DNA from: Armatimonadota bacterium | GTDB lineage: Bacteria > Armatimonadota > Fimbriimonadia > Fimbriimonadales > Fimbriimonadaceae | Length of the DNA: 64,000 bases | Reading direction: 5' to 3' | NCBI GenBank assembly: GCA_018268375.1 | Contig: JAFDWS010000002.1 | Location: 1-64,000 of the forward strand | Shown here: one piece after another, positions 25,867-33,600 of the stretch | Position numbering within the stretch: the first letter of the stretch is position 1 | How the letters are laid out: each line of letters starts with the position of its first letter | Translations under genes and position numbers: made by a program | Notes under the pieces: generated by a model | The model's database searches: none | What the model was told of the DNA's origin: nothing | What the model saw: the letters and a program-made list of their open reading frames with translations, nothing else

Positions 25867-25886
25867 CAGACACACAACAGTGTCTG
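25867..25886. promoter_or_regulatory. Inverted repeat in divergent region upstream of 25912
   Basis: CAGACAC and GTGTCTG arms, perfect over seven bases with a six-base loop, lie 26 bases before the ATG at 25912 in the 188-base gap between divergent genes. A second small inverted repeat (AAGCAT-TTC-ATGCTT) lies near 25760-25774. Either could be an operator or a leader hairpin. I see no convincing -35/-10 pair in this gap. Confidence 0.4.
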
Positions 25887-25911
25887 AAGTCATAAAAAAG
25901 AGAAGACAAAA

Positions 25912-26151
25912 ATGGACAATCAGGCAAGAGACGAAGGACAAGGACTATGGACGTTCCGAGTGTACAAACCCAAGGGGCTAGAACCATTGGGTCCATTTGA
26001 GGGGCATCTCATTGTGGACAATCGAATGTACACAGTCCGCACAGGTTACGCTCCTCAAAATGGACGCACAGGCACAACCGTAGTGGCGGTACCGTCACAG
26101 AACGTGGCATATGTGCAGAACACGGCCGAGAACTCTGAAGAGAACGAGTGA
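25912..26151 (+). CDS. Hypothetical small protein
   Basis: A 79-residue protein with beta-strand-like alternation (WTFRVYKPKG, GHLIVDNRMYTVRTGY, GTTVVAVPSQNVAYV) and an acidic tail. No family recognised. It is the first gene of a plus-strand cluster, with an AGAGAAG ribosome-binding site. Start and strand are consistent with the next genes. Confidence 0.6.
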   Translation: MDNQARDEGQGLWTFRVYKPKGLEPLGPFEGHLIVDNRMYTVRTGYAPQNGRTGTTVVAVPSQNVAYVQNTAENSEENE

Positions 26152-26181
26152 CTTATGTGGTACCGTGCCCAAGGAGCGTCT

Positions 26182-26418
26182 ATGGACGAAGCCACCCGCC
26201 GAGCTCTTGAGTCTTTGGCAGTGGTCGCTGTTCGGAAACGTTTGTTGGTGTCACGAATGGCACTTCCTTCAGACGCCGAAGTCTTACGTGGTGCGATGAA
26301 AGTGATTGACCGCATTGAGCGAGACCATGGCTCTCTGACCAAGGCTGCGTTACAATCTTCAGAAGTGGCCCTCCGGCCACTTGTAGACTCAGCGGTCGCA
26401 AAAATAAAATGGGCTTGA
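26182..26418 (+). CDS. Hypothetical small helical protein
   Basis: A 78-residue protein, mostly amphipathic helix (EATRRALESLAVVAVRKRLL at its start). The ATG at 26182 is preferred over the in-frame ATG at 26155 because AAGGAG lies about 11 bases before it, whereas the earlier codon has no such site. No family recognised. It is followed after six bases by the next gene. Confidence 0.6.
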   Translation: MDEATRRALESLAVVAVRKRLLVSRMALPSDAEVLRGAMKVIDRIERDHGSLTKAALQSSEVALRPLVDSAVAKIKWA

Positions 26419-26424
26419 AGGCAT

Positions 26425-27045
26425 ATGCTCCGTCTGCTGAATTTATTGGACGAAGCACCACAGCGGCCCAATCGGCTTGATTTACTATTGGGGGCACACG
26501 CTTGCGTCAAAGGCGCAATACATGTGCCCCGAGCATTTTTACCAGAAACGGTCAGTGCGCTCGAATCAGCCCTTTTCTTAGAAACGTTGTTGTTGAGCCA
26601 TCCATTGAGCGTTCGACAAAAGACGCTGAGCACCATGCGGCCGTATTGGGAACCATACTGTTTGGACGCTCATGCCAGGCAATCCCTGCTTTGCGACATA
26701 GAAGACACGGTGTGCGCCGTGGTCGGTCCAGGAAAGATTGTTTACGAAGAAAGTCGGTTTACACCGTACGGCTCCTCGTTGTTCGGCGAAGCCCAACATG
26801 CTGTGGAAAACCACGGACTAAGCCGAATTTCCTTAAGTCAACTATACGACCGAGAGTTTGAAAAGCACCGTGCGCCGCAATTTACGACTGCCGGCAAACC
26901 CGTGACTCCCGTAAATTTTGCCCAGCGCGTGGCGTTCGAGCGGAAATGGGCATCTCGCTGGCTTGATTCCAGTGCGTACACAAGACCAGGCAGTCCAGAG
27001 CGCACTCTGCGAGCCCTTGTGGCTCCATCGTTTGAGGGAGCGTAA
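26425..27045 (+). CDS. Hypothetical protein
   Basis: A 206-residue protein with no recognised family. Leucine-rich helical segments occupy residues 1-65 (LRLLNLLDEAP, VSALESALFLETLLL), then a mixed region containing ARQSLLCDIEDTVCAVVGPG, and a basic C-terminal third (RVAFERKWASRW, SPERTLRALV). An AAGG site lies seven bases before the ATG, and the stop is immediately followed by the ATG of the next gene. This is a coupled small operon whose function I cannot assign. Confidence 0.65.
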   Translation: MLRLLNLLDEAPQRPNRLDLLLGAHACVKGAIHVPRAFLPETVSALESALFLETLLLSHPLSVRQKTLSTMRPYWEPYCLDAHARQSLLCDIEDTVCAVVGPGKIVYEESRFTPYGSSLFGEAQHAVENHGLSRISLSQLYDREFEKHRAPQFTTAGKPVTPVNFAQRVAFERKWASRWLDSSAYTRPGSPERTLRALVAPSFEGA

Positions 27046-27630
27046 ATGAGCACAAGGACGACTTGTGGAGCCTTGCTCGGCAAACCAGCGTCAATAGAGC
27101 CTCTTGTCTCAACTGAGCTAGACATCCATGGTCTAGGCTCGATTGAGTTTGCACCCATGTCTGCGTTGCGCCTATGGGCTGGTGCCATATTGCTCGTTTC
27201 ATGGCCGTTCGGACTAGTCGACAAACACCCTGACGCTGTCTACTTAATGGATGCCGCAGGAGGAATACACCAATTGTCGGGCAGCACAGACGTATTGCTC
27301 GAAGAAGGCGTCCTTTATGATTTAACGCTGCCTCACTCAGCAACATTGGCCGCAGCAGAAGCCTTCTTGGCAGTTTGTTCGGACATGCCAGAAGCGGAAC
27401 AGTGGTGGGACGTTTTTATGTGCGAGGCTTTGGAATCTCCTGTACGATGGAAGAGACTTCTTGATTTTGCACTGGAGGCAGCCAGTGCTTTTGACTGGCC
27501 TGCAGAGACCTTGCGCGGCCTAAGCGAGGTAAAGCCGGTGCGAAATGCTCCGTCTCCCCTCATGCGACTTGAGCGAACGCACCTTCGGGCGCCTCAACTC
27601 TTATCCCACTCGACTCTACAAAATGGTTAA
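27046..27630 (+). CDS. Hypothetical protein
   Basis: A 194-residue protein of unknown family, directly after the previous stop and with GGGAG upstream. Residues ~40-60 are hydrophobic (ALRLWAGAILLVSWPFGLV) and could be a membrane span or a buried helix. The middle and C-terminal parts are acidic and helical, with paired tryptophans (AEQWWDVFM). The final 71 bases overlap the convergent gene. The overlap means at least one of these 3' ends encodes protein in two frames. Confidence 0.6.
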   Translation: MSTRTTCGALLGKPASIEPLVSTELDIHGLGSIEFAPMSALRLWAGAILLVSWPFGLVDKHPDAVYLMDAAGGIHQLSGSTDVLLEEGVLYDLTLPHSATLAAAEAFLAVCSDMPEAEQWWDVFMCEALESPVRWKRLLDFALEAASAFDWPAETLRGLSEVKPVRNAPSPLMRLERTHLRAPQLLSHSTLQNG

Positions 27631-28096
27631 AGGCTTGCTGGGCTGTCAGACAGGCTGGGCAGGCACTCGAAGAGACTTCCCATACCGGGATGAAAAGTCC
27701 TTGGTCGTCATGGTCTGGCCTGAACTGTACTCGACAACGACAGTTGTCGTGCACCGGCCAGACGACTCCTGCGCCGGCCATTACCCCTGACAGGTCGCGT
27801 GCTCGTGACGCGTCTTGCACATCATGGACTTCTTGTTCGTCAGCGGAGCTTTCTGGCGTATAGTCGGTAAACGTGTCAGTAGTCTCTGTCGCAGGCTCCT
27901 CAACAGGTTCTTGAGGCTCTGAAGCTGGCGTTTCGGCCAAATCCGCGGCGACAGGAGGCTGACTTGTCATGGGTTCGACAGGATTGACCTCCTTGTCTTG
28001 ACGAGCAGTCACGCCGCCAGTCTGGTCTAGAGTCTCGCGGTCAAGTTCGGCCGCATCGGCCTGAGCCAACACCTCTTTAAGCCTTCTATACCACAT
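27560..28096 (-). CDS. Unknown protein with HxxCRC and CPAC motifs
   Basis: A 178-residue protein. Residues ~30-100 are a Pro/Glu/Thr-rich, probably disordered segment. Near residue 114 is WPVHDNCRCRV, which recalls the HPNCRC signature at the end of Mu-F-type head morphogenesis (minor head) proteins. A CPAC pair follows near residue 146; in Mu-F proteins a CxxC normally comes before the HxxCRC, so the order here looks swapped. The residues could form a zinc site. Start chosen at the ATG at 28096: a longer reading to 28180 has only a TTG start and would overlap the divergent gene. The 3' end overlaps its convergent neighbour by 71 bases. Assignment is weak. Confidence 0.4.
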   Translation of the reverse strand: MWYRRLKEVLAQADAAELDRETLDQTGGVTARQDKEVNPVEPMTSQPPVAADLAETPASEPQEPVEEPATETTDTFTDYTPESSADEQEVHDVQDASRARDLSGVMAGAGVVWPVHDNCRCRVQFRPDHDDQGLFIPVWEVSSSACPACLTAQQAFNHFVESSGIRVEAPEGAFAQVA

Positions 28097-28163
28097 GACC
28101 AGTTCAAATTTCGCCAGTTGAAGCCGGCTGACCTTGCTTTGTCCATGTACAAGGAATTCCGAT

Positions 28164-29183
28164 ATGGCGTCAACAACCAAAAGAATGGACGCGAAAAAGC
28201 TAGTCGACTTTGAAATCGACTATTATGGGGTTTTGGGCTTGACGCGAGAAGGAGTCCCTGCAGACTCGAACCCTAAAGACCGACGCATCGCGGCAGAAAT
28301 ACTTGACAGTGCGTTTAACGCTTCCGCACGTCGATGTCACCCTGACTTGCATCGAGACGTTCCCGGCGCAGAAGACATGTTCAAGCTTGTCGTGCGCGCC
28401 CATACCATTTTGTCAGACCCAATTGCCAGGCGCTACTACGACTCGGGTGGCACTGACCAGTCGCGTTCAATTGAAATTGATGGAAAACGGTACGAAATCG
28501 ACTGGGACGACCTGGGTTTCTACCGACCTGGCACCACGGCCGACACAGTTGGCCATGGATTGTTCTGCAAATTGAATGAACGAAAAAAAGAACTCAATAT
28601 TGTCCCTGCATTTTTCCCAGAGTTGCCTCAGCACAATTATGAATGGGACTTCATGGTTCCAGACATGGGCGTCAAGCTCTCAGTTTCACTCGTTCCTGAC
28701 GAAGAAGACGTCCGGCGCTTGACCTCGGGAAGCGATGTCGGTCGTTCTTTGCCGTTCAAAATCTATGTGTGCTTCCCTCGAGCATGTCCGTATTTCTTCA
28801 AAGACGACGAAGAGGTGCACCAAGTAGGAGACCGGACCATCGTCCTTCCTGGCAGACTGAAGCGCACCATGTACGTGGATTACGACCTGCTAGAGACTAC
28901 ATTGCTGGACACGGCCCACGAGTTCGTAACTGGAGACGGGGTGGCCAATGCATTGACCAAACTCAGAGATGGGAGTCTGCAGGCTGAGCAACGACAAAAA
29001 GACCAACAAGCAGGTGCTCTAAACTGGCTTGACACTCAAGCCTTGAAAGCCGTGGAAACCGAACGGTTGCGCGAAATCATAAGGCGCAAAACTCCAAGGC
29101 AAAAATACGACCCGCACGCCGCAGACTTCTTAGGCCGCATCGCTGACACGCAGGTGGCCCGTCAGTCAAAGGACAAAAAATAA
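28164..29183 (+). CDS. J-domain protein with unique C-terminal region
   Basis: A 339-residue protein starting at ATG 28164, with AAGGA upstream. Residues ~16-95 form a J domain (DYYGVLGLTREGV, then CHPDLHRD with the essential HPD at 59-61, then HTILSDPIARRYYD). It has an insertion between helices I and II compared with DnaJ. J domains recruit Hsp70 and stimulate its ATPase, so the partner is probably the DnaK encoded at 45107-46831. There is no Gly/Phe region and no zinc finger, unlike the DnaJ at 49566-50612. The remaining ~240 residues are not recognised: they contain beta-rich segments (WDFMVPDMGVKLSVSLVPDE, RTIVLPGRL) and a charged helical C-terminus. This part probably selects a particular client. 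Confidence 0.8.
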   Translation: MASTTKRMDAKKLVDFEIDYYGVLGLTREGVPADSNPKDRRIAAEILDSAFNASARRCHPDLHRDVPGAEDMFKLVVRAHTILSDPIARRYYDSGGTDQSRSIEIDGKRYEIDWDDLGFYRPGTTADTVGHGLFCKLNERKKELNIVPAFFPELPQHNYEWDFMVPDMGVKLSVSLVPDEEDVRRLTSGSDVGRSLPFKIYVCFPRACPYFFKDDEEVHQVGDRTIVLPGRLKRTMYVDYDLLETTLLDTAHEFVTGDGVANALTKLRDGSLQAEQRQKDQQAGALNWLDTQALKAVETERLREIIRRKTPRQKYDPHAADFLGRIADTQVARQSKDKK

Positions 29184-29222
29184 AACAGCGCCATCCTGGC
29201 GGCCCGTGGAAAGGAGAACCCC

Positions 29223-30581
29223 TTGGCAAAACACGCGTACGTAATTGACACATGCGTTCTGATACATGACCCTTCCGCACTTTACAAGTTCCAAGACAAC
29301 GACATGTACCTCCCACTTGCCGTTGTCGACGACTTAGACGAACTAAAACAGAGGAGAGACCCGACTGGCTGGGCCGCTCGAGAAGTGTTCAGGCACCTCG
29401 ATAAGCTGAACCTTGAAGACCTAGTGTCAAAAGGCGTCGTGATGAACAGCAAAGGAGGAAAGTTGTTCATCTACAATATGGAAGCACCAGCGACCAAGGG
29501 CGAGGTGCCTGTCATCACTAGGGTGAACAGCGACAACGCCATTATCCAGACGTGCTTGATACTCAAAGCAAAGTCTCCTCGTAAAAAAGTGGCGATTGTC
29601 ACCAAAGACACCGGCCTCCGTGTGCGTGCCCAGTCTATGGGCTGCGCTGCTGAGAACTACAGAAGTGACTTGCTCGAAGACGAAGCCTACGAAGGAATTC
29701 GCTCGGTCGTCATCGAGTCTGGTGACGACTGGTCAATCCTATATGGCGACCATGACAATATTGACATCACGGAATTGAGTCAAGCAATCCAGACAGAATT
29801 GACTGACCTATCCCCGAATGAGTTCGTGGTGTTCCAACACGGTACAGCTTGTTGCCCGTGTTGGTTTAAGAAGGGCAAGTTGCACGTCTTACGGGACAAA
29901 CACGGGCATAAGCCGGACTACATGGGTGTCAAACCGCATAATTTGGAACAACGGTTCGCAATGATGGCATTGTCTGACGACGATGTGCCTCTGGTCGTCT
30001 TGTCAGGTCAGGCCGGTACTGGAAAAACAATTTTGTCGTTGGCAGTAGCATTGCAGAAAGTCCAAGACGGCACATACGACCGAGTGGTGGTCATTAAGCC
30101 TAATGTCCCGGTCGGTGGTATTGACATTGGTGCCTTGCCTGGTGACAAGTATGAAAAGTTGTCGGCATGGCTAGGTCCGATTAAGGACAACGTCCAGCAG
30201 CTCACTGCAGACCGTCGCAGGGCAAGTCAAAGCTATCAACAAATGTTGGACGACGGGCTTATCGAGGTCGAGGCATTGAGTTACATCCAAGGCCGCTCGA
30301 TAACCAACAGTGTCATCATTGTCGACGAGCTCCAAAACGTCAGTCCTCGTGTGGCCAGAATGGTAGTAGAACGATGCGGCAGAAATTCCAAAATCGTACT
30401 ATTGGGTGACCCTAGTCAGGTGGAAAACCCCTTTTTGGACATCAAATCGAACGGCCTGGCTCATGCGACGCTAGGTGCCAAAGATTCGGAACTGGCCGCG
30501 GTTGTGCAGTTATCCAAAGTGGAACGCTCACAATTGGCCGCAGCTGCCTCAAAAATCTTTGCCAGACCAGAAGCACGATAG
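29223..30581 (+). CDS. PhoH-family protein with N-terminal PIN domain
   Basis: A 452-residue protein of the PhoH2/YlaK type: an N-terminal PIN RNase domain fused to a PhoH ATPase. The PIN part has the acidic metal ligands in YVIDTCVLIHDP (D9), VVDDLDELK and the VTKDTGLRVRAQSMG loop. The PhoH part has Walker A VVLSGQAGTGKT near residues 261-269, an IDIGALPGDKYEKL motif and Walker B VIIVDELQNV near residues 364-371. Family members are RNA helicase/nucleases linked to RNA turnover and are common in phages. The start is TTG, supported by a strong AAGGAG site eight bases upstream. It follows the J-domain gene after 39 bases. Confidence 0.93.
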   Translation: MAKHAYVIDTCVLIHDPSALYKFQDNDMYLPLAVVDDLDELKQRRDPTGWAAREVFRHLDKLNLEDLVSKGVVMNSKGGKLFIYNMEAPATKGEVPVITRVNSDNAIIQTCLILKAKSPRKKVAIVTKDTGLRVRAQSMGCAAENYRSDLLEDEAYEGIRSVVIESGDDWSILYGDHDNIDITELSQAIQTELTDLSPNEFVVFQHGTACCPCWFKKGKLHVLRDKHGHKPDYMGVKPHNLEQRFAMMALSDDDVPLVVLSGQAGTGKTILSLAVALQKVQDGTYDRVVVIKPNVPVGGIDIGALPGDKYEKLSAWLGPIKDNVQQLTADRRRASQSYQQMLDDGLIEVEALSYIQGRSITNSVIIVDELQNVSPRVARMVVERCGRNSKIVLLGDPSQVENPFLDIKSNGLAHATLGAKDSELAAVVQLSKVERSQLAAAASKIFARPEAR

Positions 30582-30592
30582 GTCTGGCGTGT

Positions 30593-30625
30593 ATAAGCCC
30601 CCTCGAGTCCTAACAGGGGGCTTAT
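30593..30625 (+). terminator. Strong hairpin between phoH and the propeller gene
   Basis: ATAAGCCCCCT and AGGGGGCTTAT form a perfect 11-base inverted repeat with an 11-base loop. It lies after the PhoH stop at 30581 and only seven bases before the ATG at 30633. No run of T follows, so it may terminate poorly. The 3' arm contains the only G-rich stretch that could serve as a ribosome-binding site, so the hairpin may instead control translation of the next gene. Confidence 0.6.
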
Positions 30626-30632
30626 AGACTCT

Positions 30633-33600
30633 ATGGCATTCTCCCATCGTTGGCGGAAACACTATACTGGCACTGGTTACACTGTAGTCAACGAAGGACT
30701 TTCAGTGCTCGACTTGGGCACTTACAAGGCCAATACTTACGGGAGCGACTCCGCCTCTAAGAAGGCTGTCGTCAGTCTCAGGTTCGCTGGAACCGAGGCC
30801 AAATCGGTCAAGGTGTGGTTGGACGCGTCAAGCGTAGACCTGATGGCGCCTGACGGGACGGTCACCCCTAGAGTCGATTTATCAGACCGTGGGTACACTT
30901 TCAAGGGAACCATCGTTGACGCATATCGAGTTGCCTATGCACTTGGAACCGAGAACGAAAATGAGTCAAACGTATACTCTGCCGGCGAAGAAAACAATGG
31001 AATAGTGCAATTGACGGCTCACTCCTTAGACAGTTATTCGGGGAGCTATAACTACGACGGCACTCAAATCATTTTTGTGAGCGACCGCGGAGGTCGGAAG
31101 CAAATTTACCGCGCCAACGCAGACGGCTCTGGAGCCGTGGTGCTGACGCCGCCTGACCAAAACGCCATAGACCCACATTGGTGCAAGGTCACCAACCCGC
31201 TGTCAGCGAGCTTCAATAAAATCGTTTATGCATCTGACCTACATGGCGGATGGCAGTTGTATACCATGAACGCCGATGGCACTGGTCGCACTAGATTGAC
31301 CAACAGGACAACCGGCAGCTACGACGGAGATGATTACTCTCCGGCCTGGTCATACGACGGCACGCGCATCGCATTTGTCAGCACGCGCAACTCTGGTGCG
31401 GAGCAAATCTACCGCATCCTTTCTAATGGGACTGGCACAACTGCTGTTTTGGCAGATGGATTCTCTAATATTGACCCGAGTTACTCACCTGTCACTAACA
31501 CTATCGCCTTTTCGTCCAACAGAACGGGAAGCTATGACATTTACACCGTGCTTGACGATGGTACCAGCTTGGCCCGAGTCACCCAGACTGGGCGCGATGC
31601 GACGCAGCCTGCTTGGGTGGACAACGACACGTTGGTCTTTGTGACGCGGTCTAACGCGACCAAAAATCTGTACACCGTGCAGACCAATGGCACAAGCATG
31701 TCGCGAGTGACATACTCGGCCGAGAATGACGGGTCTCCAGAAGCGAACCCGGCTGGTTCGTTGTTGATTTATGACACAGTCAGGGATAAATTCCGCTGTG
31801 TCGTAAAGTCGTCGTCCACTGGCGTGCCCATCACACGCTTGACACAAAATAGTCCTGAGAGCTTTTGTCCAGCATTTGATAGGACAGGTGAATTTTTTGC
31901 CTTTTGTAGCGACCGTGGCACAGGGGCAATCAATCTGTATTACACCGGGTCAGACTTGGACATCAATTCGGCTACTCAAATCACGAATAACACTAGTGTT
32001 AGTTGGCAGCCTACTTGGAGCGTCGATGGTAATACTTTGGCGTTTTCTACAAATCGCGACGGAAACTTTCAGATTTACTCCATTGGCAAGAACGGGACTG
32101 GACAAACCAGGCTGGTAAACAACGCCTTTGACTGTACGTTCCCCACATGGGTCTACGCTTCGTCTCCGGTCAATGAAAGAATTGCCTACATGAGCAATGC
32201 CACAGGGTCTCATCAAGTGTATTTAATGCACACTAATGGCACTAGTCAAACTCAGTTGACCAGCAGTGGCACTAACATTTGGCCATCAGCCTCGCCTGAT
32301 GGGACTAAAATCGCCTTTGCCTCCAATCGAGGTGGTGGCGAGTTCATGCTGTACGTCATGAACGCTGACGGCACCGGACAGACCGCTTTGGGCTCCCATG
32401 TGGTCTCATCACCTGTTACTTGGTCCGGAGACAGTCAACAATTGGCGTTCAACCGTGACAACTTTGAAATTTACACCGTCGATGCCAGTTCTGGTGAGGT
32501 CATCGCTCGTGTGACTCACAACAGTATTCAAGAGTTTTATATGGCCTGGGACCCGGACGGCACTGTCATTGTGTTTGATTCGGAAAACTCTTCAGGTCGT
32601 CGCAGTTTGAAATACATCGACCCTACTGTGGGCGAAGAGGTGTCAGTCGACAGCACTGATTCTAAGTATGGAGGTTCTTGGTCTCACGACGGCTCGAGTA
32701 TTGTGTTTAGCCGCATCAATGCTTCCGGCCGCGAACGACTGTACCAATGTGACTTCGATGGCGACGACAAGACTTTGGCAACTATCGAGTCGGTGCTTGA
32801 CGACCGAATGGCATTGTACGCGCCAAGCGCCAACAGGTTATATTTCGAACGCAAATACCCTGGGCTCAATACTTCCATTTGCTATTTGACTGGCAACACG
32901 GTTACAGTACAGTACACTACCCCTTACAGCACAGAAGTGTTGCTGGACGTGTCAAGCGATGGGTCTAGGCAACTTTTGGGATATGGTGGTAAGCTGTTCG
33001 AGCTAAATGGCACCACTCTCACGGAACTTTTGACGTCAGACGGCCTCTCTATCGGTCCCACGCACGCTTGTTACAATCCCGACCGCAAACGCATTGGTTT
33101 GATAATGCCTGGCGGCATAGGCACTTATCCACTGAAGCCACAGATTTTTCTTTACACGATTTCCACTAAGAGGTTGGTAAAAGTCACCGATACCGACACT
33201 GAAAAAAGCTACATTTCGTGGCGTGCCAAGTCTCCGGAACTCATGTACACCGATGAAGTGTCCGCAGGCGTGCATCGACTGCATATACTGAAGCTCAACG
33301 GCAGTGGCAAACAACGCTTTATCACCCTCGGCACAGATGACAGTCCTACCACTGCAGAAATCGGGGGACGATGGTGCGCTGACGGTCAAATGGCCACTTA
33401 TCAGAGGGTTTTTAGCTCTGGTGCCGCAGAGAGTGGCGCGTACTTGACGCAAGGTCCCACTCCTGGCGGAATTTTATCGTCTGGAGCCGTCTTGACTTCT
33501 CCGTACTGTTCATATGACCAAACAACCGGCACGGCTTATTTTTCAGCTACAGATTCCATTTACGAAGCCAGTGGAATCTATTCCAAGACCGGCTATACCG

